A stretch of DNA of 64,000 bases from Neocallimastix lanati (nom. inval.). Its lineage: Eukaryota > Neocallimastigomycota > Neocallimastigomycetes > Neocallimastigales > Neocallimastigaceae. Of this stretch, positions 1 through 12,244 are shown piece by piece. A model generated the notes under the pieces. That model was not told where the DNA came from. It searched no databases and worked only from the letters and a program-made list of their open reading frames with translations. Each line of letters begins with the position of its first letter. Positions within the stretch are counted from its first letter, which is position 1. The stretch spans positions 41,001 through 105,000 of the forward strand of contig JACVTC010000068.1 of NCBI GenBank assembly GCA_016946835.1, given 5' to 3'. The position numbers were made by a program, and so were the translations under genes.

Positions 1-342
1 TTAATCTTTTGTTTTATTTTACTATATTTTAGAACACTTTATTATTAATTATATTAATAATGCATACTTTTTATATATACTTTTACATGGTAATACATAT
101 ACTAATAAACGATTGAACCATATCTGTATCACATTAACAATCAATCATATATTTATATGATCTAGCCATAATACATTAGATACATAAAATACAATACATA
201 AATTATACATATATTTAATCTAATACTTAAACATAAAATATATTATTAATAGCTATAATTAATATTAAACTTTAATAAATAATTCATAATATTTTAACAG
301 ATACTTTTCCGAAATGAAATTTTTCGAAATGCTCCTCCCCCG
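1..342. other. AT-rich non-coding sequence
   Basis: No coding region, RNA gene or clear repeat is visible. A short stretch near 165-190 faintly resembles, inverted, the sequence around 3765-3790 inside the copia LTR, so part of this may be decayed LTR. That resemblance is too short to call. Confidence 0.4.
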
Positions 343-392
343 ATATGTGGGACTTTTATGTGCTTTTAATAATTTATAAGCAGTGGTTTTTT

Positions 393-426
<34 letters not shown>

Positions 427-741
427 ATGATTATTTAGTAAAATTTATTAATAAAATTATAATATTTGTCAATTAAAATAATAATTCTAATTCCTAAAAT
501 TTTACAAGAGAGTCCTCTATTTCTAATATAAATAATTCAATCTATTTATAAGAAATAGGTAATATATTAATTATATATTCTAATATATAGAACTATATAA
601 GTTTTATATTAATTAAAGTATTATAATTAGTATAATTATAATAATAAATATTGAAATAAAATAAAATAAAATTATTAATATCAAAAAGATATAAATTTAA
701 TATTTAATAATTATTATTAAATATACAAATATGTTACTACA
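343..741 (-). repeat. Inverted LTR fragment of the Ty3-type family seen at 50.1-50.7 kb
   Basis: Read on the minus strand, this stretch begins like the block at 50119 (TGTAGTAACATATTTG against TGTAGCAACATATTTG) and ends like it (AAAGTCCCACATATC against AAAGTCCCGCATATC at 50670-50683). An internal block near 490-525 also matches. Homology continues past the 5' end, since 686-741 and 742-760 match the complement of 50102-50180. It is probably a solo or decayed LTR. The middle is diverged and shorter than the 50 kb copy, so the boundaries are approximate. The two terminal matches are seen directly; calling it an LTR is inference from their ends and from the gag relic next to the other copy. Confidence 0.6.
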
Positions 742-1373
742 CGTATTTGTTTTATATCGAATAAATTTATGTTATATCATAAATTCTATACAAAAACATG
801 AAAATTAATATTACATATTTTATATAAATTAAGTTCTATTTTAATTATTTTATTTTATTATATTTAATTTTATTATATTTTTATATATTTTTATATGTTA
901 TAAATATTTTATTATTAATATTATACTTTTTATAATATTTAACTAAATAATTAATTCTTAATATTTTAAAATAGTTTATAATTAAATTGCATTATATAAA
1001 GAATACTTTTTATTTATATTTATTGCAATTGAAATTGAAATTATAATAGTAAAATTGACATAAACAAATATATTTTTATAATAAAAGTAGTTGTTACTAT
1101 ATGTGAATTTATATTTACTTATAAATAACCTTATAAATAAAACTTCATATTCAATAAAAGATTAAGAGGATTCTTTGAAAGATGAATCCTAAGCCGGATA
1201 TAAATTATATCAAGAAGAAAGTTGTAGGAATTGAAGAATGCCGAACACTCGATCCCATAACTGTGTGAAAATCCAAATATATAAAATCCTTTTAGAAATT
1301 TGGATTTTGGGAGGAAGTAGACAAAATATAATAAAGAACTAGTAAAGGAGGTCAAGTCGCCACAAACCACATA
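742..1373. other. AT-rich spacer and probable leader of the copia relic
   Basis: From 742 to about 1140 I see only AT-rich sequence. From 1150 to 1373 the base composition is richer in G+C and lies directly 5' of copia gag. It may be element leader or a decayed gag N-terminus, but no domain is recognisable and stops interrupt every frame. Confidence 0.35.
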
Positions 1374-3686
1374 TTGTCAAGGGGAAACTTTAGGCTATGG
1401 AACCAGGAGATAAAATTGTTTCTGTTGAACTACTACTGGATTAGAAAATACATTACTACATTACTAAGGAAATATTTAAATATATTAGAAAATTCCAAAT
1501 TTCTATCGGGAAAGGAGAAGGATTATATAGAAGTAAGATCTCAAGGGATATTATATAGAAAAAACAGTCACAGAAAAACATATTAAATTAGATACTGATA
1601 CAAAATTTTATTTATATAACAGTATTTCTGAAGAAATTAAGCAAAGTATCGACTTTGAAAAAAACACCTCCTATCAAATATATTATATTCTCAAGGAGTT
1701 AAATATTAAAGGGGATGAAGAAAGAATCAATGATATCAGAAAAGAATTAAAAAAAAAAGATTTAATTTAGAAGATGACATTAGTTTGTTTATTTCCGAAT
1801 TAAATATATTCTTTAATGAACTAGAGGATCTAAATAATTCTTTATCAGAAGAAGAAAAATTCAACTACCTATGTACTTCTATTTCTAGGGAATTAGCAAT
1901 AGAAACAAATTTAATACTCTATAATGAAAGATGGGGAGAAGCTTCTGAACACTTAAAGAAGGTAATACCAAAAATGAAATATCTGAATTAATTAAAGGCA
2001 AACTGTGAAGTAACATTTAGTACTGAAATTAAAAGAAAGAGAGATAGTAGAAATATAAAATGCTATATCTTTAACAAAAGAAGATATAAAACTAAGCACT
2101 GTTGACATAATCCAAGAATAAAAATAATAAGAATAAGAAGAGGGGTAGAAAAGAACAAGCCAACAATGTGGAAGAAATAAGTAAACAAATTAAAGATAAG
2201 GATAATGAATGCAACTTCACAGATACACTCTAAGATGATTACAATTATGAATACTAGGATGAATTAAGCTATTACATAGGACAGAGGTGTTAATAATTTA
2301 AAAAAAATAACAACCTATACAAAACCTTAGCTATTATGTTTCTTCACCTGAAAAGAACACTCTCAACAAAGTAAACAAAGAAATAACTTATTGGATAATA
2401 GATTCTGGGACAACATATCAAATGATTAACCAACTCGAGAATCTGAAATAAGAGACTTAAAGGTACCATATAATTATAATGACATATTCAATAAAATAGA
2501 TAAAAAAAGAATGGTTTCAAGCTTTTAACGATGAGTTATCAAATATGAAAATTTTGAATGGTTATATATTTGTTAAAGAAATACCAAAAAAACCCCCAAA
2601 TTTAGTTTCAACAAAATGGGTGTTCAGAAATAAATATAATTCTAAATAATGAATTAGGTAAGATTGAGATAATGAGACTCAAAAGTAAGCCATGTATTTA
2701 TTACAAAAGAAATAAAAATAACGAAGTTATATTTATTCATTAATGATATTCTTATCACATGTATGGAAATCGAAATTAATAAAATTAAGCAGTCATTAAA
2801 AGAAAAATTTACTATTACTGACATTAGTTTAGTTGATAATATTTAGGGAATAAAGTTTGTCAAAGAAAAAGACTGTTATATTTTACACCAATTGTACTAT
2901 TTAGAAAAATTATTAAGGAAGTTTAATATAGAAAAATGTAAGCCAGTTAACAGTATGACTCCAGAAGATATAAAAGAATTAAGAATTAAAAAAATTTAAT
3001 GTTATAAAATATAAATAAGTAATAGGAAGCCTTATGCATTTAGGACTTTATTCCAGAACGGATATTCTATTTGAAGTAAATAAAGCATCACAAAAATCTA
3101 AGAACCCTAGATATGAAGATTGGTTCAATTTGTTTAAAGTATTCAGGTATCTTAAAAGTAATAAAAATTAATGAATAAAATTTAATAAAAACAATTCAAC
3201 CAAAGCTTTCGTAGATTCGGGCTATGGAGGAGATGAAACAGAAACAATAAGAAGATCAACAACAGGCATTATCATATTAATAGGAATAGGACCTGTTGGT
3301 TGTTTCTCAAAACTTCAACATAATGTATCTTCATTAACAGCAAAAAGAGAAAATTATACACTAGGTATATGGTTCAAATCAATGCGAATGGTATGAAAAC
3401 GTTTTAAATGAGTTAGGAGAAGATTTTCAATGCATCAATATTAACATTGATAATAAAGCTGTTATATGTTAGTGAAAATGAATATATTAATCAAAATACT
3501 AGATATATAGATATTAAATATCATTGTGTTAAGAATCTTATTAGAGAAAATAATATTTGTTTGAATTATATAAAATCTCAAGATAATCTTACTAATGGAT
3601 TTATAAAATATTTAAATAGTAATGCTATGAAAAAGTTTAGAAATTCTATTATATATGAATATTAATATTCTAAACTTTAGGAAGAT
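1374..3686 (+). mobile_element. Ty1/copia retrotransposon relic (gag to RNase H, many stops and deletions)
   Basis: Gag pieces lie at 1374-1586 (GNFRLWNQEIKLFLL, a copia gag N-terminus) and 1590-1991 (SEEEKFNYLCTSISRELAI, UBN2-like), with a broken zinc knuckle near 2060-2105. A protease core (WIIDSGT) is near 2390. There is little or no integrase, so an internal deletion is likely between 2450 and 2480. RT begins near 2570 (VSTKWVFRNKY) and its C-terminal half follows at 2735-3000. RNase H is at 3020-3660, with RRSTTGIIILIG and ending in TRYIDIKYH and DNLTNGFIKYLN. Each block is recognisable only by switching frame. A polypurine tract (AGGAAGA) then leads into LTR-like sequence at 3687. It is dead as an element. 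Confidence 0.85.
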
Positions 3687-3958
3687 TGTTTGAAATAAAG
3701 TTTATAATAATTAATTAATATATATTTCCTATATTTATTTATTAGTTAATTATAATAAAATGTATCATAAATATGGCTAGAACATTACATATATTATAAA
3801 TAATACATATTGTAATATTATAAAATTTATATGTAATAATTTAATTAAATATATAATAAAATTATTAAATAAATAAAGGTAATGTTTAATGACATTCAAA
3901 TTATTAAAATAAAATGATTTGAATTTAAATTTTATTTATTATAATTTAAATTTATAGG
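3687..3958 (+). repeat. 3' LTR of the copia relic (start clear, end uncertain)
   Basis: It begins TGTTTGAAATAAAGTTTA right after a purine tract. The same start recurs at 41748 (TGTTTGAAATAAAGTTTAAT) after another copia relic and at 12245 (TGTTAGAAATAAAGTTTAAT) before a copia gag, so one LTR family is represented three times. The 3' boundary was not found and is placed before the microsatellite. Confidence 0.6.
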
Positions 3959-3965
3959 TAAAAAT

Positions 3966-4103
<138 letters not shown>

Positions 4104-4708
4104 AAAAGAAAACCAATATTATAAATTTTATATATGAAAAAAAAAACTAATATAAAATTTGCAATAAACTTTTAATTAAATCTTAATAAATAATCATTTA
4201 AAAGTTTTTTCCTATTATATATTTAGTTTCATAAAACAGTCTCATGGTATTGATAATGAATAATCCAAAAGTATATACAAGACATTATAAAACAAAAATA
4301 TTGGCTATGAAATAGATGTAATAATAAATTATGCATTTCTATAATTTGGTAACTTTATAATTAAATATAAATTTTTATTGAATTTTTTTTTTTTTTTTTT
4401 TGAATTTCGTGGGAAAATGTGTTAAATATAAAAAAAAAAAAATTTTTTTTTTTTAATATATTTATATTTAAATTATAAAATATGGTATTTAAATTAAAAT
4501 CATAAAAAAATTTTTATTAATTTTTTAAAATAAATGAATATGTTAATTTTATTTCGTTCATTTTATTATATGTTTAAAACAAATTTGAATTTTTTTTAAA
4601 TAAGCAATAAATATATTATTTAAATAAGAAAAAATAGCAGTTATATGAAAATTTTAATTTATTGGTATTTATTTTTTAGAAGATTTTATTAATAAGTTAA
4701 AAAGAGAA

Positions 4709-4828
4709 ATGATTAATTTATATATTTTAGTTTTTTTTTACTTTTTTATAAGTATAGGTATAGTAAATATATAATAAAAAGAACTTTTTAAATTTTAAAT
4801 AATATAAAAAATTATTTTTAAATTTTCT

Positions 4829-4872
<44 letters not shown>

Positions 4873-7416
4873 AATAGCAAATACTCTAACTCTTAATGCA
4901 ATTGCATTTGCAAGAAATGGTGCAGGAGAATTGTACTATCCCCTCATTAAACAATTTAATAAATTTTCGAAACAAAATAAATTAAATATTAATGTACATT
5001 TAAATCTTTTTTCTGATGCAAATTCAACCACTCTCGTTTCAGATTATGAATCATTGCTTGAGGCTTCTTTTAAAATGAATAAAAAATTTGAATATGATAT
5101 AATTTTTTATGATAACGTTTATACTACCAGATTTGGACAACATTTAGCAAATTTAAAAGGATTAATACCTGATGAACATATTGATTTATATAAACCAGGA
5201 ATTGCTTCAAGATCATGTGTTTATGGAAAGGACAAATGGGTTGGACTTGTAATATATAATACATTTTAAATATTTTTTTTTTTATTGTATTATATTTAAA
5301 ATTATATATTTTTTTCTCAGAAATAAAAATTAATACTAAATCTTTAATATACATTAAGCCAGTTAGTTTTGATTTCGCAGTTTTATATACAAATTTTAAT
5401 TATATATATAAATATAACAAAACTATTCCAACAACATGGGAAGAATTAATAGAAACAAGTAAATATATTAGAGATGAAGAGGAAAAACTTAATAATACTT
5501 TAATGACTTACAATGGATTATTCAATAGTAAATTTAAAAAATATTAATATTAATATATATATATATATTTAATAATTTAATTATATACATTTAATTAAAA
5601 TTAAATTTAAATACTTTAATTTTTATTTAATTTATCATAATTTTTATATATATATATATAAATGCTAATACATTAAATATTAGATAGAGAATCTGGAACA
5701 TGTACATTTTATGAATTTATATATTCATTCAGAAAAGAAGTTAATGATGATTATCCTGAATTTCCAAGTAAAGAAGCAATTGAAGCTTTGGAAATGATGA
5801 AAAGAATGAAAGAAGAAATAGGCTCAGGTAAATCTTCTTTCATTTTTAGTTAATCAATATAATTTTTTGTTTTTTCTTTATTTTTTTACTATTATTATTA
5901 TTGTTATTTATGGAGAAGTTAAGTTTACAATTCATATAAATTTAATTAATTAAAATTTAATTAAATTTATTTAATAGATTTAGTATTTAAATCTAGTGAT
6001 GATTACACGATAGAAAAATTGAATAATGGAAAATTTATATTTTTAAAATATTGGTATACACCAACATTTACCAATTATAATGTATCTGCAATTCCAGGAG
6101 GTAAAGATGGAATATCAGGATCAACCATTGGAGGATATAATATAGGTATCAATGATAATATTAAATATGAAAAGAAAGTGGCTTCCGCAAAAGTTTTAAC
6201 CTTTATAACATCTAAAGAAATACAAAAATATATGGTAATGGAAAAAAATTTATATTCTGGAATCCCTAGTTTATATGAGGATGAGGAAGTTTGTAAAGTA
6301 GTAGATTGTAAATTTTTCAAAAGTATTCAATTAACACCACGACCAAAAATGGCTGATTATACTTCTTATTCTGAAAAATTTAGAAATGCTCTTCATAAAT
6401 TTTTATATGGTAATAAATCAGCAAAAGAAGTTCTAATTGAGATTAAAGATATTACTCATATATATACCATTTCACTTAGCTTAGATGATAGTTCTGTTGG
6501 AATGGTATTCTTTATAATATGTACTACTATTTCTGTATTAATGATATTATCATTACTCGTTCTTATTAAAGATAAAGATAAAACTTATTTTGAATTTTTA
6601 CCTTATGATTTCTGGATTTTGATTGTTTTTGGATCTGTTATTATATTAAATACTTATTTATTAGGGTATGGAGAAAAAAATAGTATCAAATGTAATTTAG
6701 TAACATTATTCATATCTTTTGGATTTACTCTTAATTTAGTTCCTGTATTATATAAATTAATAATTAACTTTCCAGAACCTAATGCTAAAACTCAATGGGT
6801 TAGTCGTAATCGATATTTATTCCTTTTGATATTTATTACAATAGATATTGTATTATTTTTATTGACATTTATATCGCCTTATTCTGTCAAAAATAAAATT
6901 ATTAATGATGGTAAAAATTTCCAGATATGCCATATGGATAATGGATTTGGGAATTTTATTGTTATATTGATAGAAGTAATTAAAATAATTATAGCTATTT
7001 TAATTCTTGGTATGATTTTTATTGAATGGAGTCTCGAAAATACCTATTACGATATAAGATTTATTACTTTAGCAATTTATATGAATATTGTATCAGAAGT
7101 TTTATTAATAATATTCTTTTATTTAAAAGTTAATAATTATATTCTAATATTTGAATTACACACTTTATTTTATATACTCTTTTCATTATCAAATTATATA
7201 TTTATATATGGATTTAGATTAATCTGGAAATTTATAAAAGTAGATAATGAAGATGATGTGTATATAAAAAAATTTAGAGAAAATAATATTAAAATAAGTA
7301 GTACCAGTCCTACATTTGCCCACACAACCTTAACAAAAAATACCTCAAATCATAAATTTAATCCAAGTGTAGAAAAATTATCAAATAGAATATTAAGTTA
7401 TCATTACATGAAATAA
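4709..7416 (+). CDS. Receptor A: solute-binding domain plus class C 7TM receptor (723 aa, 5 exons)
   Basis: I rebuilt this gene by comparison with its paralogs. Exons are 4709-4757, 4878-5248, 5359-5527, 5684-5827 and 5978-7416, with introns of 110-156 nt, all GTA...AG, phases 1,0,1,1. Exon 1 encodes a signal peptide (MINLYILVFFYFFIS). Residues about 18-410 resemble ABC-transporter sugar-binding proteins: YDIIFYD at 89-95, then PTTWEELIETSKYI near 165-178. A cysteine pair (VCKVVDC, 350/355) is shared with the paralogs. Seven hydrophobic helices span about 417-662. Cysteines 483 (start of helix 3) and 562 (second extracellular loop) match the class C disulfide. The tail is Ser/Asn-rich. Compared with gene C, a Ser codon has become TAA at 7414-7416, removing the last 20 residues. 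Sensing of an extracellular saccharide or other solute through G proteins is inferred, not shown. Confidence 0.88.
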
Positions 7417-8155
7417 AATCATTATAGTAATTATTCCTATTTAATAAATTCAAATTTTAGCAATAATATTTGAAATTTGTTGTTTACTTCATATTAATTT
7501 AATTAATCCAAAATATTACATAATGAAATGTATATAAATATTTATAATGATGTATAATAAAAAATTGTATATATTAGATTTAAATAAAGAAAATAATAAT
7601 AAAATATATATATATATATATATTAAATTTAAATAATAAAAAAATTATTATCATCATTGTTAAAACTAGCTCAATCAGAAATATATTTTATATATATTGT
7701 TTATTATAATTTATATTTATTTAAGAATCCCATATTCAAATATTTATTATTACATGTAATATCAATAAAATATATAACGCATAATGTATATATAATCTTT
7801 ATTATTTTATAATTTAACATTATCCATACATTATGACTTTATTTTACATGTTTTATATTATTATTAACTCAATAAAATTAAACAAATATTTAAATATTTT
7901 TTTTTTATTTTTATTGATTATATATATGTTATTTAATTTAATAGCTAAATATTTAATTATTAAATCTTTCCATATTTTTACCAGTAGTTTATTATGTTAA
8001 AGGATCAATTGACAAATTATAAGTTCTAATATATTAATAATTTAATTTTGTTTTCTTTCAATTTATCATAAATAAATTTATATTTAATATTTATATATTT
8101 ACATCTATCTTTTGTATTTTCATTTTGGGAAACAAGCTTTATTATCAACATTATT
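7417..8155. other. 3' flank of receptor A, no gene seen
   Basis: The first 60 or so bases continue the reading frame of receptor C beyond the premature stop (NSNFSNN-like), so they are former coding sequence. Similarity to the 3' flank of gene C (AATTAATCCAAAATATT) extends to about 7560. The rest is AT-rich, with a short TA repeat near 7606-7622. No gene or RNA is evident. Confidence 0.6.
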
Positions 8156-8159
8156 TATA

Positions 8160-9330
8160 ATTTTTTAATTTATATTTAGTAATTTCTTTGAATAAATTCC
8201 TTAACCATATTTCTTGTTTAGCACATTCTGTTAAACTAACAAATTCAGCTTCACTAGTAGAAAGAGTAACATTCTTTTGAATTTGTGATTTCCAAATTAT
8301 TGGACTTTTTCTAATAAAAATATATAATTAGTTTTAGATCTTCTTGTATTTTCACCAATTGTATAACTGCATCTGAATAACCTATTAATTTTATTTCCTT
8401 TATAATGAATTGATTTATGCTTTGTAGATTTTAAATATTTTAATACCATTAATAAAGTATTATAATCTACCAATGTTGAATTTTTATTGTGTCTTGATGC
8501 TTGGTTAATAGCTTAAACAATGCCTGGTCTATATTATACTGATATATATATTAAAGAACCTAAAAGAGATTGGTATTTATTTACATCTATTTATTCTGAA
8601 TATATTTTTTCGTGATTCGGAATTCTTCTACATGGATATTTTAAGATTCTAGTTATATTCATATTATATTTTTTAATAATTTTTTTTATTTAATCAGTTT
8701 GGGTATTTTGTAACCTTCTTTTGTTTTAAATATATTAATTTCAATAATTTTTTCTCTGTTTGATTCTTTTGATATTCCATATTTATTTTTTATATTATCA
8801 ATAAAATAATTAATTGCGTAATCTTCTCCAGCTATTAAAATATAACCTACATATAATGTTAATAGAATTGTTAATTTATTATTTTTAATATATAAGACAT
8901 TTATCAGGTGTATATTGTTTCATATTAATACTTTTTAAGAATGAAGAAATTTCTTTATTCCATGTTCTTCTAGATTATTTTAGTACTTATAAAGTTTTAT
9001 TTAAAAGCCATAATTTATTTTTTTTGTAGTTAATATTTCCAGATGGGATATTCATATATATCTTTTCATTTATATCTTCGTTTAAATGGGCAGCTTTTAT
9101 ATCTAGTTGTTTCATTTTCCATTTCTATATTGCAATATTTTCTGTATTGCAGGGATAGCTATTGTATTCTTAAACTATCGGCTTGCACAGTTGGAGAATT
9201 AGTATCAATAAATTTTTTATATTTGTTTTATTGGTAACCTTTCGCCACTAATCTAACTTTAAAAGTACCATCATCCTTGATAGTTTATACCCATATTGGA
9301 TCTGATCAAAAAATTTATGATAAGTTTCAA
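8160..9330 (-). mobile_element. Ty1/copia pol relic (RT and RNase H), minus strand
   Basis: Read on the minus strand from 9330 downward, frame-switching is needed. An RT block contains QLDIKAAHLNEDINEKIYM, then LWLLNKTLYGLK and, where the YVDD box should be, a changed YVGYILIAGEDYAINYF. RNase H follows, ending in VTLSTSEAEFVSLTECAKQ and EIWLRNLF. Multiple stops make it a pseudogene. It fills the spacer of the A/B palindrome and no LTR was identified around it. Confidence 0.85.
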
Positions 9331-9513
9331 TTTCGATGAAAAATCTAGAAAATTTATATAGCTTTATTTTTTGATTATGTAAATTTTTATAAATGATTTA
9401 ATTTCATTAAATTAATTATATTATATTTTAAAAAATTAAATCTAATTCAGAGTATATTTTTTTAATATATATAATTGTATTCTTTGTTATTAAATTTATA
9501 TTAAATTTTTATT

Positions 9514-10947
9514 ATATACTACTTTACAAACTTCCTCATCCTCATATAAACTAGGGATTCCAGAATATAAATTTTTTTCCATTACCATATTTTTTTGTAT
9601 TTCTTTAGATGTTATGAAGGTCAAAACTTTTGCGGAAGCCACTTTCTTTTCATATTTAATATTATCATTGATACCTATATTATATCCTCCAATGGTTGAT
9701 CCTGATATTCCATCTTTACCTCCTGGAATTGCAGATACATTATAATTGGTAAATGTTGGTGTATACCAATATTTTAAAAATATAAATTTTCCATTATTCA
9801 ATTTTTCTATCGTGTAATCATCACTAGATTTAAATACTAAATCTATTAAATAAATTTAATTAAATTTTAATTAATTAAATTTATATGAATTGTAAACTTA
9901 ACTTCTCCATAAATAACAATAATAATAATAATAAAAAAATAAAGAAAAAACAAAAAATTATATTGATTAACTAAAAATGAAAGAAGATTTACCTGAGCCT
10001 ATTTCTTCTTTCATTCTTTTCATCATTTCCAAAGCTTCAATTGCTTCTTTACTTGGAAATTCAGGATAATCATCATTAACTTCTTTTCTGAATGAATATA
10101 TAAATTCATAAAATGTACATGTTCCAGATTCTCTATCTAATATTTAATGTATTAGCATTTATATATATATATATAAAAATTATGATAAATTAAATAAAAA
10201 TTAAAGTATTTAAATTTAATTTTAATTAAATGTATATAATTAAATTATTAAATATATATATATATATTAATATTAATATTTTTTAAATTTACTATTGAAT
10301 AATCCATTGTAAGTCATTAAAGTATTATTAAGTTTTTCCTCTTCATCTCTAATATATTTACTTGTTTCTATTAATTCTTCCCATGTTGTTGGAATAGTTT
10401 TGTTATATTTATATATATAATTAAAATTTGTATATAAAACTGCGAAATCAAAACTAACTGGCTTAATGTATATTAAAGATTTAGTATTAATTTTTATTTC
10501 TGAGAAAAAAATATATAATTTTAAATATAATACAATAAAAAAAAAAATATTTAAAATGTATTATATATTACAAGTCCAACCCATTTGTCCTTTCCATAAA
10601 CACATGATCTTGAAGCAATTCCTGGTTTATATAAATCAATATGTTCATCAGGTATTAATCCTTTTAAATTTGCTAAATGTTGTCCAAATCTGGTAGTATA
10701 AACGTTATCATAAAAAATTATATCATATTCAAATTTTTTATTCATTTTAAAAGAAGCCTCAAGCAATGATTCATAATCTGAAACGAGAGTGGTTGAATTT
10801 GCATCAGAAAAAAGATTTAAATGTACATTAATATTTAATTTATTTTGTTTCGAAAATTTATTAAATTGTTTAATGAGGGGATAGTACAATTCTCCTGCAC
10901 CATTTCTTGCAAATGCAATTGCATTAAGAGTTAGAGTATTTGCTATT

Positions 10948-10991
<44 letters not shown>

Positions 10992-11137
10992 AGAAAATTT
11001 AAAAATAATTTTTTATATTATTTAAAATTTAAAAAGTTCTTTTTATTATATATTTACTATACCTATACTTATAAAAAAGTAAAAAAAAAAAAAAAAAAAA
11101 AATAAAAAAAAAAAACTAAAATATATAAATTAATCAT
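9514..11137 (-). pseudogene. Receptor copy B: truncated inverted copy of receptor A
   Basis: It covers exons 1-4 and the first third of exon 5 on the minus strand: exon 2 runs from about 10912 down to 10549, exon 5 starts near 9840 and is cut at 9514. The 7TM domain is missing entirely. Exon 1 (ATG at 11137) has an expanded poly-T tract that shifts the signal-peptide frame. Most of the coding sequence is A-like (LFSDANSTT, YWYTPTFTNYNV), but the last part is C-like (EIQKNMVMEK, where A has KYM). The copy is therefore mosaic. If transcribed it could give antisense RNA to A, but nothing in the sequence shows that. Confidence 0.88.
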
Positions 11138-11849
11138 TTCTCTTTTTAACTTATTAATAAAATCTTCTAAATAATAAATACTAATAAATTAAAATTTTCG
11201 TATTAATACTATTTCTTTTTATTTAAATAATAATATATATTGTTTATAAAAAAAATATTCAAAATTGTTTTAGGAATGTAATAAAAAAAAAAAAAAATAA
11301 TTAGCATATTTATTCCAGATTATTAAAAAAATTAAATTTTTATGATTTAATTTAAAATCAATACCAAATATCATAATTTAAATATAAATGTCTTACTATG
11401 ATATATATATATATTATATATCCAATAAATGAAAAATAAAAATTATTTTAACTCGATTAATGAATTTTCCTTTTGAAATTAAAATTTAAAAAAAAAAAAA
11501 AAAAAAAAATTTTTGAATGATCAAAATTCAATAAAAACTCATAATTAAATATAAAGTTACCAAAATTTAGAAATGAATAAATTATTATTACTTCAATTTC
11601 ATAATCAATGTTTTTATTTTTTATTTTATAATGTCTTGTATTATATTTATAATAAATTATTAATCTATAAATTTATCTATTCGAAAATAAATATTTCATT
11701 TGTATATATAATTAATATAAAATAAAATGTTTATAGTTTAATAAAAACAATTGATTTAATTATATTTAATTAATAATTATATATATTTTATTTAATTATA
11801 TAATTAAATCATATTGCATTCAATATTTTAAAATAATAAATAACTAATT

Positions 11850-12055
11850 AGAAGTTTTAGTAAAATCAAATATATAATAGAAAAAAACTATTAAAAAATA
11901 TTTATTAATATCAACACCATAAAACTTTTTTATGAAAATAAATATACAATAGGAAAAACTTTTAAATGGTTATTTATTATCAACACTATTTGATTTTTTT
12001 ATAAAATAAAAATATAGGAAAAACTTTTAACTGGTTATTAATTATAAAAATTTAA
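11850..12055 (-). repeat. Three tandem ~70-bp units upstream of receptor copy B
   Basis: On the minus strand a unit of about 70 bp (core CATTTAAAAGTTTTTCCTAT, then an A/T block, then GTGTTGAT) occurs three times with drift. The same array lies at 23625-23845 upstream of gene C, and one unit lies at about 4190-4255 upstream of gene A. It could be promoter-associated or simply satellite-like. Confidence 0.7.
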
Positions 12056-12132
12056 AAAAATTTTTTTTTCTTAAAATTTTATTTTCTATATATAAATTTT
12101 TGTTAAGGAGTCAGATATGATGTGTATAATAC

Positions 12133-12244
12133 AAAATGTATTATTATTCAATTAAATTTTATTTATTATTTATTAATATATAAAGTATTTAAAAAGAATC
12201 ATTTTTAAACTTTCTTCATTTTTTGAATTTTTTGAGTTAAAATT
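12133..12244 (+). repeat. ~110-bp direct repeat, copy 1 (mate at 16484-16593)
   Basis: The stretch from AAAATGTATTATT to TTGAGTTAAAATTT matches 16484-16593 with a few small differences. This copy ends exactly where the copia LTR begins. The mate lies inside the 3' end of the copia pol ORF. It is far longer than a target-site duplication. Confidence 0.85.

Larger units (their letters stand above)
4110..12060. repeat. Large inverted repeat: arms 4110-6303 and 9514-12060
   Basis: The left arm covers the upstream region, exons 1-4 and the start of exon 5 of receptor A. The right arm is the same segment reversed. Introns match almost base for base, intron 2 being identical by eye. On the exon-5 side the match stops sharply at 6303/9514, after the codons for VCKVV. 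The spacer of about 3.2 kb holds the rest of gene A and a minus-strand copia relic. The outer end of the right arm lies about 185 bases from the copia LTR start at 12245. Confidence 0.9.

Noticed and set aside
1131-1370. A 79-aa minus-strand frame 5' of the copia relic
   Set aside because: No domain or signal and no supporting context; it is probably the antisense of element leader.
9043-9237. A 64-aa plus-strand frame
   Set aside because: It lies opposite the copia RT relic, whose minus-strand reading is recognisable.
10950-10990. Long poly-A runs as retroposed poly-A tails
   Set aside because: The run here is the reverse of the intron-1 poly-T tract of the receptor copies, not a tail; similar runs occur throughout the window.
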